A DNA stretch of 64,000 nucleotides from Osmia lignaria lignaria (taxonomy: Eukaryota > Arthropoda > Insecta > Hymenoptera > Megachilidae), in NCBI RefSeq assembly GCF_051020975.1, contig NW_027478160.1:18374001-18438000 (forward strand). Direction: 5' to 3'. The first letter of the stretch is position 1. Every line of letters begins with the position of its first letter. Below are positions 11,662 through 24,851 of this stretch, piece after piece. The position numbers were made by a program, and so were the translations under genes. The notes below the pieces were generated by a model. The model made no database searches. It worked only from the letters and a program-made list of their open reading frames with translations, and had not been told where the DNA came from.

Positions 11662-14600
11662 TTGCAGATTCAGCTCAAAGGAACTGGCCTGACGGACATA
11701 TTTCGAGATATTTCTTCTTCTTGTTGTTCTTCCTCTGCACAGCTAAGCTGGAAGTGGCATTTGCAGCTCGCAATAGTGCAGAGTTATCTCAAAGAAAGGG
11801 GCCACGGTGTTTCTGTATCTCTATTATGTTGGTGCGGCTTCGGAACTTTTAAATATCTTGATATATCTCGAGAACTACGCATCTCATCAAAAAATATCAT
11901 AGAACATAAATTGTAGGAAACACAATTCTCTACAAAAAAGGTCTCTCAACATTTTGCCATAGCTCGCTTCGTTTCCGAGATATTTGCAGATTCAGCTCAA
12001 AGGAACTGGCCTGACGGACATATTTCGAGATATTTCTTCTTCTTGTTGTTCTTCCTCTGCACAGCTAAGCTGGAAGTGGCATTAGCAGCTCGCAATAGTG
12101 CAGAGTTATCTCAAAGAAAGGGGCCACGGTGTTTCTGTATCTCTATTATGTTGGTGCGGCTTCGGAACTTTTAAATATCTTGATATATCTCGAGAACTAC
12201 GCATCTGATCAAAAAATATCATAGAACATAAAAAGTAGGAAACTTAATTCTCTACAAAAAAGGTCTCTTAACATTTTGCCATAGGTCGCTTCGTTTCCGA
12301 GATATTTGCAGATTTATCTCAAGGGAAGGGGCCTAACGGACATATTTCGAGATATTTCTTCTTCTTGTTGTCCTTCTTCTGCACAGCTAAGCTGGAAGTG
12401 GCATTTACAGCTCGCAATAGTGCAGAGTTATCTCAAAGAAAGGGGCCACGGTGTTTCTGTATCTCTATTATGTTGGTGCGGCTTCGGAACTTTTAAATAT
12501 CTTGATATATCTCGAGAACTACGCATCTGATCAAAAAATATCATAGAACATAAAAAGTAGGAAACTTAATTCTCTACAAAAAAGGTCTCTTAACATTTTG
12601 CCATAGCTCGCTTCGTTTCCGAGATATTTGCAGATTCAGCTCAAAGGAACTGGCCTGACGGACATATTTCGAGATATTTCTTCTTCTTGTTGTTCTTCCT
12701 CTGCACAGCTAAGCTGGAAGTGGCATTTGCAGCTCGCAATAGTGCAGAGTTATCTCAAAGAAAGGGGCCACGGTGTTTCTGTATCTCTATTATGTTGGTG
12801 CGGCTTCGGAACTTTTAAATATCTTGATATATCTCGAGATCTACGCATCTCATCAAAAAATATCATAGAACATAAAAAGTAGGAAACTTAATTCTCTACA
12901 AAAAAGGTCTCTTAACATTTTGCCATAGCTCGCTTCGTTTCCGAGATATTTGCAGATATATCTCAAGGGAAGGGGCCTGACGGACATATTTCGAGATATT
13001 TCTTCTTCTTGTTGTTCTTCTTCTGCACAGCTAAGCTGGAAGTGGCATTTGCGGCTCGCACTAGTGCAGAGTTATCTCAAAGAAAGGGGCCACGGTGTTT
13101 CTGTATCTCTATTATGTTGGTGCGGCTTCGGAACTTTTAAATATCTTGATATATCTCGAGAACTACGCATCTGATCAAAAAATATCATAGAACATAAAAA
13201 GTAGGAAGCTTAATTCTCTACAAAAGAGGTCTCTTAACATTTTGCCATAGCTCGCTTCGTTTCCGAGATATTTGCAGATTTATCTCAAGGGAAGGGGCCT
13301 GACGGACATATTTCGAGATATTTCTTCTTCTTGTTGTCCTTCTTCTGCACAGCTAAGCTGGAAGTGGCATTTACAGCTCGCAATCGTGCAGAGTTATCTC
13401 AAAGTAAGGGGCCACGGTGTTTCTGTATCTCTATTATGTTGGTGCGGCTTCGGAACTTTTAAATATCTTGATATATCTCGAGAACTACGCATCTGATCAA
13501 AAAATATCATAGAACATAAAAAGTAGGAAACTTAATTCTCTACAAAAAAGGTCTCTTAACATTTCGCCATAGCTCGCTTCGTTTCCGAGATATTTGCAGA
13601 TTTATCTCAAGGGAAGGGGCCTGACGGACATATTTCGAGATATTTCGTCTTCTTGTTGTTCTTCTTCTGCACAGCTAAGCTGGAAGTGGCATTTGCGGCT
13701 CGCACTAGTGCAGGGTTATCTCAAAGAAAGGGGCCACGGTGTTTCTGTATCCCTATTATGTTGGTGCGGCTTCGTAACTCTTAAATATCTCGATATATCT
13801 CGAAAACTACGCTTCTGATCAAAAAATATCATAGAACATAAATTGTAGGAAACATAATTCTCTATAAAAAACGTCTCTTAACATTTTGCCATAGCTCGCT
13901 TTGTTTCCGAGATATTTGCAGATTTATCTCAAGGGAAGGGGCCTGACGGACATATTTCGAGATATTTCTTCTTCTTGTTGTTCTTCTTCTGCACAGCTAA
14001 GCTGGAAGTGGCATTTGCGGCTCGCACTAGTGCAGAGTTATCTGAAAGAAAGGGGCCACGGCGTTTCTGTATCTCTATTATGTTGGTGCGGCTTCGGAAC
14101 TTTTAAATATCTCGATATATCTCTAAAACTACGCTTCTGATCAAAAAATATCATAGAACATAAAAAGTAGGAAACTTAATTCTCTACAAAAAAGGTCTCT
14201 TAACATTTTGCCATAGCTCGCTTGGTTTCCGAGATATTTGCAGATTTATCTCAAGGGAAGGGGCCTAACGGACATATTTCGAGATATTTCTTCTTCTTGT
14301 TGTTCTTCTTCTGCACAGCTAAGCTGGAAGTGGCATTTGCAGCTCGCAATAGTGCAGAGTTATCTCAAAGAAAGGGGCCACGGTGTTTCTGTATCTCTAT
14401 TATGTTGGTGCGGCTTCGGAACTTTTAGATATCTTGATATATCTCGAGAACTACGCATCTGATCAGAAAATATCATAGAACATAAAAAGTAGGAAACCTA
14501 ATTCTCTACAAAAAAGGTCTCTTAACATTTCGCCATAGCTCGCTTCGTTTCCGAGATATTTGCAGATTTATCTCAAGGGAAGGGGCCTGACGGACATATT

Positions 14601-16169
14601 TCGAGATATTTCTTCTTCTTGTTGTTCTTCTTCTGCACAGCTAAGCTGGAAGTGGCATTTGCGGCTCGCACTAGTGCAGAGTTATCTCAAAGAAAGGGGC
14701 CACGGTGTTTCTGTATCTCTATTATGTTGGTGCGGTTTCGGAACTTTTAAATATCTTGATATATCTCGAGAGCTACGCGTCTGATCAAAAAATATCATAG
14801 AACATAAAAAGTAGGAAACATAATTCTCTACAAAAAAGGTCTCTTAACATTTTGCCATAGCTCGCTTCGTTTCCGAGATATTTGCAGATTTATCTCAAGG
14901 GAAGGGGCCTGACGGACATATTTCGAGATATTTCTTCTTCTTGATGTTCTTCTTCTGCACAGCTAAGCTGGAAGTGGCATTTACAGCGCGCAATAGTGCA
15001 GAGTTATCTCAAAGAAAGGGGCCACGGTGTTTCTGTATCTCTATTATGTTGGTGCGGCTTCGGAACTTTTAAATATCTTGATATATCTCGAGAACTACGC
15101 ATCTGATCAAAAAATATCATAGAACATAAAAAGTAGGATGCTTAATTCTCTACAAAATAGGTCTCTTAACATTTTGCCATAGCTCGCTTCGTTTCCGAGA
15201 TATTTGCAGATTTATCTCAAGGGAAGGGGCCTAACGGACATATTTCGAGATATTTCTTCTTCTTGTTGTTCTTCTTCTGCACAGCTATACTGGAAGTGGC
15301 ATTTCCAGCTCGCAGTAGTGCAGAGTTATCTCAAAGAGAGGGGCCACGGTGTTTCTGTATCTGTATTATGTTGGTGCGGCTTCGGAACTTTTAAATATCT
15401 CGATATATCTCGAGAACTACGCATCTGATCAAAAAATATCATAGAACATAAAAAGTAGGAAACTTAATTCTCTACAAAAAAGGTCTCTTAACATTTCGCC
15501 ATAGCTCGCTTCGTTTCCGAGATATTTGCAGATTTATCTCAAGGGAAGGGGCCTGTCGGACATATTTCGAGATATTTCTTCTTCTTGTTGTCCTTCTTCT
15601 GCACAGCTAAGCTGGAAGTGGCATTTACAGCTCGCAATCGTGCAGAGTTATCTCAAAGAAAGGGGCCACGGTGTTTCTGTATCTCTATTATGTTGGTGCG
15701 GCTTCGGAACTTTTAAATATCTTGATATATCTCGAGAACTACGCATCTGATCAAAAAATATCATAGAACATAAAAAGTAGGAAACTTAATTCTCTACAAA
15801 AAAGGTCTCTTAACATTTCGCCATAGCTCGCTTCGTTTCCGAGATATTTGCAGATTTATCTCAAGGGAAGGGGCCTGACGGACATATTTCGAGATATTTC
15901 TTCTTCTTGTTGTTCTTCTTCTGCACAGCTAAGCTGGAAGTGGCATTTGCGGCTCGCACTAGTGCAGGGTTATCTCAAAGAAAGGGGCCACGGTGTTTCT
16001 GTATCCCTATTATGTTGGTGCGGTTTCGGAACTTTTAAATATCTTGATATATCTCGAGAGCTCCGCGTCTGATCAAAAAATATCATAGAACATAAAAAGT
16101 AGGAAACATAATTCTCTACAAAAAAGGTCTCTTAACATTTTGCCATAGCTCGCTTCGTTTCCGAGATAT
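11662..16169. repeat. Region 5: 14 monomers, mostly E, with a 7-monomer repeat
   Basis: Q-form units occur at 11662, 11984 and 12628. The pair 13272+13594 recurs at 15526+15848 (2,254 bp apart), marked by TTGTCCTTCTTC, GCAATCGTGC, GCAGGGTTATC and GTATCCCTATT. Unit 12306 carries part of the set. Two units are interrupted in the open frame: GCATTAGCAG gives a stop at 12083-12085, and CTTGATGTTC gives one at 14942-14944. Confidence 0.85.
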
Positions 16170-17776
16170 TTGCAGATTTATCTCAAGGGAAGTGGCCTGA
16201 CGGACATATTTCGAGATATTTCTTCTTCTTGTTGTTCTTCTTCTGCACAGCTAAGCTGGAAGTGGCATTTGCGGCTCGCTCTAGTGCAGAGTTATCTCAA
16301 AGAAAGGGGCCACGGTGTTTCTGTATCTCTATTATGTTGGTGCGGCTTCGGAACTTTTAAATATCTTGATATATCTCGAGAACTACGCATCTGATCCAAA
16401 AATATCATAGAACATAAATAGTAGGAAACTTAATTCTCTACAAAAAAGGTCTCTGAACATTTTGCCATAGCTCGCTTCGTTTCCGAGATATTTGCAGATT
16501 AATCTCAAGGGAAGGGGCCTGACGGACATATTTCCAGATATTTCTTCTTCTTGTTGTTCTTCTTCTGCACAGCTAAGCTGGAAGTGGCATTTGCAGCTCG
16601 CAATAGTGCAGAGTTATCTCAAAGAAAGGGGCCACGGTGTTTCTGTATCTCTATTATGTTGGTGCGGCTTCGGAACTTTTAAATATCTTGATATATCTCG
16701 AGAACTACGCATCTGATCAAAAAATATCATAGAACATAAAAAGTAGGAAACTTAATTCTCTACAAAAAAGGTCTCTTAACATTTTGCCATAGCTCGCTTT
16801 GTTTCCGAGATATTTGCAGATTTATCTCAAGGGAAGGGGCCTGACGGACATATTTCGAGATATTTCTTCTTCTTGTTGTTCTTCTTCTGCACAGCTAAGC
16901 TGGAAGTGGCATTTGCGGCTCGCACTAGTGCAGAGTTATCTCAACGAAAGGGGCCACGGTGTTTCTGTATCTCTATTATGTTGGTGCGGTTTCGGAACTT
17001 TTAAATATCTCGATATATCTCGAAAACTACGCTTCTGATCGAAAAATATCATAGAACATAAATTGTAGGAAACATAATTCTCTACAAAAAAGGTCTCTTA
17101 ACATTTCGCCATAGCTCGCTTCGTTTCCGAGATATTTGCAGATGTATCTCAAGGGAAGGGGCCTGACGGACATATTTCGAGATATTTCTTCTTCTTGTTG
17201 TTCTTCTTCTGCACAGCTAAGCTGGAAGTGGCATTTACAGCTCGCAATAGTGCAGAGTTATCTCAAAGAAAGGGGCCACGGTGTTTCTGTATCTCTATTA
17301 TGTTGGTGCGGCTTCGGAACTTTTAAATATCTTGATATATCTCGAGAACTACGCATCAGATCAAAAAATATCATAGAACATAAAAAGTAGAAAACTTAAT
17401 TCTCTACAAAAAAGGTCTCTTAACATTTTGCCATAGCTCTCTTCGTTTCCGAGATATTTGCAGATTTATCTCAAGGGAAGGGGCCTGACGGACATATTTC
17501 GAGATATTCTTTCTTCTTGTTGTTCTTCTGCACAGCTAAGCTGGAAGTGGCATTTGCAGCTCGCAATAGTGCATAGTTATCTGAAAGAAAGGGGCCACGG
17601 TGTTTCTGTATCTCTATTATGTTGGTGCGGTTTCGGAACTTTTAAATATCTTGATATATCTCGAGAGCTACGCGTCTGATCAAAAAATATCATAGAACAT
17701 AAAAAGTAGGAAACATAATTCTCTACAAAAAAGGTCTCTTAACATTTTGCCATAGCTCGCTTCGTTTCCGAGATAT
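16170..17776. repeat. 1,607-bp pentamer HOR, copy 1
   Basis: Five units start at 16170, 16492, 16814, 17136 and 17458. Their markers in order are GGAAGTGGCCTG, TTTCCAGATATT, TCTCAACGAAAGG with a K tail, GCATCAGATC, and a 3-bp deletion in the TTC tract with GCATAGTTATCTGAAAG. The last unit is 319 bp, so the pentamer is 1,607 rather than 1,610 bp. Confidence 0.88.
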
Positions 17777-18418
17777 TTGCAGATTTATCTCAAGGGAAGG
17801 GGCCTGACGGACATATTTCGAGATATTTCTTCTTCTTGTTGTTCTTCTTCTGCACAGCTAAGCTGGAAGTGGCATTTGCGGCTCGCACTAGTGCAGAGTT
17901 ATCTCAACGAAAGGGGCCACGGTGTTTCTGTATCTCTATTATGTTGGTGCGGCTTCGGAACTTTTAAATATCTCGATATTATCTCGAAAACTACGCTTCT
18001 GATCAAAAAATATCATAGAACATAAATTGTAGGAAACTTAATTCTCTACAAAAAAGGTCTCTTAACATTTTGCCATAGCTCTCTTCGTTTCCGAGATATT
18101 TGCAGATATATCTCAAGGGAAGGGGCCTGACGGACATATTTCGAGATATTTCTTCTTCTTGTTGTTCTTCTGCACAGCTAAGCTGGAAGTGGCATTTGCA
18201 GCTCGCAATAGTGCATAGTTATCTGAAAGAAAGGGGCCACGGTGTTTCTGTATCTCTATTATGTTGGTGCGGTTTCGGAACTTTTAAATATCTTGATATA
18301 TCTCGAGAGCTACGCATCTGATCCAAAAATATCATAGAACATAAATAGTAGGAAACATAATTCTCTACAAAAAAGGTCTCTTAACATTTTGCCATAGCTC
18401 GCTTCGTTTCCGAGATAT
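17777..18418. repeat. Two-monomer spacer between pentamer copies
   Basis: The unit at 17777 resembles the third pentamer unit (TCAACGAAAGG, K tail) but has one extra T near 17980 (GATATTATCTCG), making it 323 bp. The unit at 18100 resembles the fifth (319 bp, TTC-tract deletion). The pair therefore looks like a shortened copy of the pentamer. Confidence 0.8.
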
Positions 18419-20025
18419 TTGCAGATTTATCTCAAGGGAAGTGGCCTGACGGACATATTTCGAGATATTTCTTCTTCTTGTTGTTCTTCTTCTGCACAGC
18501 TAAGCTGGAAGTGGCATTTGCGGCTCGCTCTAGTGCAGAGTTATCTCAAAGAAAGGGGCCACGGTGTTTCTGTATCTCTATTATGTTGGTGCGGCTTCGG
18601 AACTTTTAAATATCTTGATATATCTCGAGAACTACGCATCTGATCCAAAAATATCATAGAACATAAATAGTAGGAAACTTAATTCTCTACAAAAAAGGTC
18701 TCTCAACATTTTGCCATAGCTCGCTTCGTTTCCGAGATATTTGCAGATTTATCTCAAGGGAAGGGGCCTGACGGACATATTTCCAGATATTTCTTTTTCT
18801 TGTTGTTCTTCTTCTGCACAGCTAAGCTGGAAGTGGCATTTGCAGCTCGCAATAGTGCAGAGTTATCTCAAAGAAAGGGGCCACGGTGTTTCTGTATCTC
18901 TATTATGTTGGTGCGGCTTCGGAACTTTTAAATATCTTGATATATCTCGAGAACTACGCATCTGATCAAAAAATATCATAGAACATAAAAAGTAGGAAAC
19001 TTAATTCTCTACAAAAAAGGTCTCTTAACATTTTGCCATAGCTCGCTTCGTTTCCGAAATATTTGCAGATTTATCTCAAGGGAAGGGGCCTGACGGACAT
19101 ATTTCGAGATATTTCTTCTTCTTGTTGTTCTTCTTCTGCACAGCTAAGCTGGAAGTGGCATTTGCGGCTCGCACTAGTGCAGAGTTATCTCAACGAAAGG
19201 GGCCACGGTGTTTCTGTATCTCTATTATGTTGGTGCGGCTTCGGAACTTTTAAATATCTCGATATATCTCGAAAACTACGCTTCTGATCAAAAAATATCA
19301 TAGAACATAAATTGTAGGAAACATAATTCTCTACAAAAAAGGTCTCTTAACATTTCGCCATAGCTCGCTTCGTTTCCGAGATATTTGCAGATATATCTCA
19401 AGGGAAGGGGCCTGACGGACATATTTCGAGATATTTCTTCTTCTTGTTGTTCTTCTTCTGCACAGCTAAGCTGGAAGTGGCATTTACAGCTCGCAATAGT
19501 GCAGAGTTATCTCAAAGAAAGGGGCCACGGTGTTTCTGTATCTCTATTATGTTGGTGCGGCTTCGGAACTTTTAAATATCTTGATATATCTCGAGAACTA
19601 CGCATCAGATCAAAAAATATTATAGAACATAAAAAGTAGGAAACTTAATTCTCTACAAAAAAGGTCTCTTAACATTTTGCCATAGCTCTCTTCGTTTCCG
19701 AGATATTTGCAGATTTATCTCAAGGGAAGGGGCCTGACGGACATATTTCGAGATATTGCTTCTTCTTGTTGTTCTTCTGCACAGCTAAGCTGGAAGTGGC
19801 ATTTGCAGCTCGCAATAGTGCATAGTTATCTGAAAGAAAGGGGCCACGGTGTTTCTGTATCTCTATTATGTTGGTGCGGCTTCGGAACTTTTAAATATCT
19901 TGATATATCTCGAGAACTACGGATCTGATCCAAAAATATCATAGAACATAAATAGTAGGAAACTTAATTCTCTACAAAAAAGGTCTCTCAACATTTTGCC
20001 ATAGCTCGCTTCGTTTCCGAGATAT
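18419..20025. repeat. 1,607-bp pentamer HOR, copy 2
   Basis: Units at 18419, 18741, 19063, 19385 and 19707 repeat the marker order of 16170-17776, including the final 319-bp unit. Private differences include TTCTTTTTCTTG near 18792 and GATATTGCTTC near 19754. The equal length and order show a segmental copy. Confidence 0.88.
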
Positions 20026-20988
20026 TTGCAGATTTATCTCAAGGGAAGGGGCCTGACGGACATATTTCCAGATATTTCTTCTTCTTGTTGTTCTTCTTCT
20101 GCACAGCTAAGCTGGAAGTGGCATTTGCAGCTCGCAATAGTGCAGAGTTATCTCAAAGAAAGGGGCCACGGTGTTTCTGTATCTCTATTATGTTGGTGCG
20201 GCTTCGGAACTTTTAAATATCTCGATATATCTCGAAAACTACGCTTCTGATCAAAAAATATCATAGAACATAAATTGTAGGAAACATAATTCTCTACAAA
20301 AAAGGTCTCTTAACATTTCGCCATAGCTCGCTTCGTTTCCGAGATATTTGCAGATATATCTCAAGGGAAGGGGCCTGACGGACATATTTCGAGATATTTC
20401 TTCTTCTTGTTGTTCTTCTTCTGCACAGCTAAGCTGGAAGTGGCATTTACAGCTCGCAATAGTGCAGAGTTATCTCAAAGAAAGGGGCCACGGTGTTTCT
20501 GTATCTCTATTATGTTGGTGCGGCTTCGGAACTTTTAAATATCTTGATATATCTCGAGAACTACGCATCAGATCAAAAAATATTATAGAACATAAAAAGT
20601 AGGAAACTTAATTCTCTACAAAAAAGGTCTCTTAACATTTTGCCATAGCTCTCTTCGTTTCCGAGATATTTGCAGATTTATCTCAAGGGAAGGGGCCTGA
20701 CGGACATATTTCGAGATATTGCTTCTTCTTGTTGTTCTTCTGCACAGCTAAGCTGGAAGTGGCATTTGCGGCTCGCACTAGTGCAGAGTTATCTCAAAGA
20801 AAGGGGCCACGGTGTTTCTGTATCTCTATTATGTTGGTGCGGCTTCGGAACTTTTAAATATCTCGATATATCTCGAAAACTACGCTTCTGATCAAAAAAT
20901 ATCATAGAACATAAATTGTAGGAAACATAATTCTCTACAAAAAAGGTCTCTTAACATTTTGCCATAGCTCTCTTCGTTTCCGAGATAT
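20026..20988. repeat. 963-bp partial third copy of the pentamer
   Basis: Units at 20026, 20348 and 20670 match the last three units of the pentamer (19063-20025, also 963 bp). The first is chimeric: its 5' half has the TTTCCAGATATT of the second pentamer unit, and its 3' half has the K tail of the third. The last is 319 bp, shares GATATTGCTTC with 19707, and has switched to CGGCTCGCACTAG and a K tail. Confidence 0.85.
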
Positions 20989-23900
20989 TTGCAGATTTAT
21001 CTCAAGGGAAGGGGCCTGACGGACATATTTCGAGATATTTCTTCTTCTTGTTGTTCTTCTTCTGCACAGCTAAGCTGGAAGTGGCATTTGCAGCTCGCAC
21101 TAGTGCAGAGTTATCTCAAAGAAAGGGGCCACGGTGTATCTGTATCTCTATTATGTTGGTGCGGCTTCGGAACTTTTAAATATCTCGATATATCTCGAAA
21201 ACTACGCTTCTGATCAAAAAATATCATAGAACATAAATTGTAGGAAACATAATTCTCTACAAAAAAGGTCTCTCAACATTTTGCCATAGCTCGCTTCGTT
21301 TCCGAGATATTTGCAGATTCATCTCAAGGGAAGGGGTCTGACGGACATATTTCGAGATATTTCTTCTTCTTGTTGTTCTTCTTCTGCACAGCTAAGCTCG
21401 AAGTGGCATTTGCAGCTCGCAATAGTGCAGTGTTATCTCAAAGAAAGAGGCCACGGTGTTTCTGTACCTCTATTATGTTGGTGCAGCTTCGGAACTTTTA
21501 AATATCTTGATATATCTCGAGAACTACGCATCTGATCAAAAAATATCATCGAACATAAAAAGTAGGAAACTTAATTCTCTACAAAAAAGGTCTCTTAACA
21601 TTTTGCCATAGCTCGCTTCGTTTCCGAGATATTTGCAGATTCAGCTCAAAGGAACTGGCCTGACGGACATATTTCGAGATATTTCTTCTTCTTGTTGTTC
21701 TTCCTCTGCACAGCTAAGCTGGAAGTGGCATTTGCGGCTCGCACTAGTGCAGAGTTATCTCAAAGAAAGGGGCCACGGTGTTTCTGTATCTCTATTATGT
21801 TGGTGCGGCTTCGGAACTTTTAAATATCTCGATATATCTCGAAAACTACGCTTCTGATCAAAAAATATCATAGAACATAAAAAGTAGGAAACTTAATTCT
21901 CTACAAAAAAGGTCTCTTAACATTTTGCCATAGCTCTCTTCGTTTCCGAGATATTTGCAGATTTATCTCAAGGGAAGGGGCCTGACGGACATATTTCGAG
22001 ATATTTCTCCTTCTTGTTGTTCTTCTTCTGCACAGCTAAGCTGGAAGTGGCATTTGCAGCTCGCAATAGTGCAGAGTTATCTCAAAGAAAGGGGCCACGG
22101 TGTTTCTGTATCTCTATTATGTTGGTGCCGCTTCGGAACTTTTAAATATCTTGATATATCTCGAGAACTACGCGTCTGATCAAAAAATATCATAGAACAT
22201 AAAAAGTAGGAAACTTAATTCTCTACAAAAAAGGTCTCTTAACATTTTGCCATAGCTCGCTCCGTTTCCGAGATATTTGCAGATTTATCTCAAGGGAAGG
22301 GGCCTGACGGACATATTTCGAGATATTTCTTCTTCTTGTTGTTCTTCTTCTGCACAGCTAAGCTGGAAGTGGCATTTGCGGCTCGCACTAGTGCAGAGTT
22401 ATCTCAAAGAAAGGGGCCACGGTGTTTCTGTATCTCTATTATGTTGGTGCGGCTTCGGAACTTTTAAATATCTCGATATATCTCGAAAACTACGCTTCTG
22501 ATCAAAAAATATCATAGAACATAAAAAGTAGGAAACTTAATTCTCTACAAAAAAGGTCTCTTAACATTTTGCCATAGCTCGCTTCGTTTCCGAGATATTT
22601 GCATATTTATCTCAACGGAAGGGGCCTGACGGACATATTTCGAGATATTTCTTCCTCTTGTTGTTCTTCTTCTGCACGGCTAAGCTGGAAGTGGCATTTG
22701 CGGCTCGCACTAGTGCAGAGTTATCTCAAAGAAAGGGGCCACGGTGTTTCTGTATCTCTATTATGTTGGTGCGGCTTCGGAACTTTTAAATATCTCGATA
22801 TATCTCGAGAACTACGCATCTGATCAAAAAATATCATCGAACATAAAAAGTAGGAAACTTAATTCTCTACAAAAAAGGTCTCTTAACATTTTGCCATAGC
22901 TCGCTTCGTTTCCGAGATATTTGCAGATTCAGCTCAAAGGAACTGGCCTGACGGACATATTTCGAGATATTTCTTCTTCTTGTTGTTCTTCCTCTGCACA
23001 GCTAAGCTGGAAGTGGCATTTGCGGCTCGCACTAGTGCAGAGTTATCTCAAAGAAAGGGGCCACGGTGTTTCTGTATCTCTATTATGTTGGTGCGGCTTC
23101 GGAACTTTTAAATATCTCGATATATCTCGAAAACTACGCTTCTGATCAAAAAATATCATAGAACATAAATTGTAGGAAACATAATTCTCTACAAAAAAGG
23201 TCTCTTAACATTTTGCCATAGCTCTCTTCGTTTCCGAGATATTTGCAGATTTATCTCAAGGGAAGGGGCCTGACGGACATATTTCGAGATATTTATTCTT
23301 CTTGTTGTTCTTCTTCTGCACAGCTAAGCTGGAAGTGGCATTTGCAGCTCGCACTAGTGCAGAGTTATCTCAAAGAAAGGGGCCACGGTGTTTCTGTATC
23401 TCTATTATGTTGGTGGGCTTCGGAACTTTTAAATATCTCGATATATCTCGAAAACTACGCTTCTGATCAAAAAATATCATAGAACATAAATTGTAGGAAA
23501 CATAATTCTCTACAAAAAAGGTCTCTTAACATTTTGCCATAGCTCTCTTCGTTTCCGAGATATTTGCAGATTTATCTCAAGGGAAGGGGCCTGACGGACA
23601 TATTTCGAGATATTTCTTCTTCTTGTTGTTCTTCTTCTGCACAGCTAAGCTGGAAGTGGCATTTGCAGCTCGCAATAGTGCAGAGTTATCTCAAAGAAAG
23701 GGGCCACGGTGTTTCTGTATCTCTATTATGTTGGTGCGGCTTCGGAACTTTTAAATATCTTGATGTATCTCGAGAACTACGCGTCTGATCAAAAAATATC
23801 ATAGAACATAAAAAGTAGGAAACTTAATTCTCTAGAACAACGGTCTCTTAACATTTTGCCACAGCTCGCTTCGTTTCCGAGATATTTGCATATTTATCTC

Positions 23901-24851
23901 AAGGGAAGGGGCCTGACGGACATATTTCGAGATATTTCTTCTTCTTGTTGTTCTTCTTCTGCACAGCTAAGCTGGAAGTGGCATTTGCAGCTCGCAATAG
24001 TGCAGAGTTATCTCAAAGAAAGGGGCCACGGTGTTTCTGTATCTCTATTATGTTGGTGCGGCATCGGAACTTTTAAATATCTTGATATATCTCGAGAACT
24101 ACGCGTCTGATCAAAAAATATCATAGAACATAAAAAGTAGGAAACATAATTCTCTACAAAAAAGGTCTCTTAACATTTTGCCATAGCTCTCTTCGTTTCC
24201 GAGATATTTGCAGATTTATCTCAAGGGAAGGGGCCTGACGGACATATTTCGAGATATTTCTTCTTCTTGTTGTTCTTCTTCTGCACAGCTAAGCTGGAAG
24301 TGGCATTTGCAGCTCGCAATAGTGCAGAGTTATCTCAAAAAAAGGGGCCACGGTGTTTCTGTATCTCTATTATGTTGGTGCGGCTTCGGAACTTTTAAAT
24401 ATCTTGATATATCTCGAGAACTACGCGTCTGATCAAAAAACATCATAGAACATAAAAAGTAGGAAAATTAATTCTCTACAACAACGGTCTCTTAACATTT
24501 TGCCACAGCTCGCTTCGTTTCCGAGATATTTGCATATTTATCTCAAGGGAAGGGGCCTGACGGACATATTTCGAGATATTTCTTCTTCTTGTTGTTCTTC
24601 TTCTGCACAGCTAAGCTGGAAGTGGCATTTGCGGCCCGCACTAGTGCAGAGTTATCTCAAAGAAAGGGGCCACGGTGTTTCTGTATCTCTATTATGTTGG
24701 TGCGGCTTCGGAACTTTTAAATATCTCGATATATCTCGAAAACTACGCTTCTGATCAAAAAATATCATACAACATAAATTGTAGGAAACATAATTCTCTA
24801 CAAAAAAGGTCTCTTAACATTTTGCCATAGCTCTCTTCGTTTCCGAGATAT
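20989..24851. repeat. Region 7: 12 monomers, mixed E and K
   Basis: Q-form units at 21633 and 22921 (4 monomers apart) share the K tail and the preceding ATCATCGAACAT. The H-form 5' block GCATATTTATC first appears at 22599. The unit at 23243 is 321 bp because a C is missing in GTTGGTGGGCTTCGG near 23415. Two dimers, 23564-24207 and 24208-24851, are tandem copies marked by ACAACGGTCTC (AGAACAACGG in the first) and GCCACAGCTCG. Confidence 0.85.
22316..22488. repeat. Inverted-repeat motifs in a K-type monomer (representative)
   Basis: TTTCGAGATAT at 22316-22326 is the exact reverse complement of ATATCTCGAAA at 22478-22488. The overlapping TCGAGATATTT at 22318-22328 is the reverse complement of AAATATCTCGA at 22466-22476. 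E-type monomers break both arms (CTTGA and CGAGA instead of CTCGA and CGAAA). Confidence 0.8.

Noticed and set aside
17777..18099. Functional meaning of the longer frame and 323-bp length here
   Set aside because: It is a single inserted T near 17980 that shifts the frame at its end, a private mutation in one monomer.
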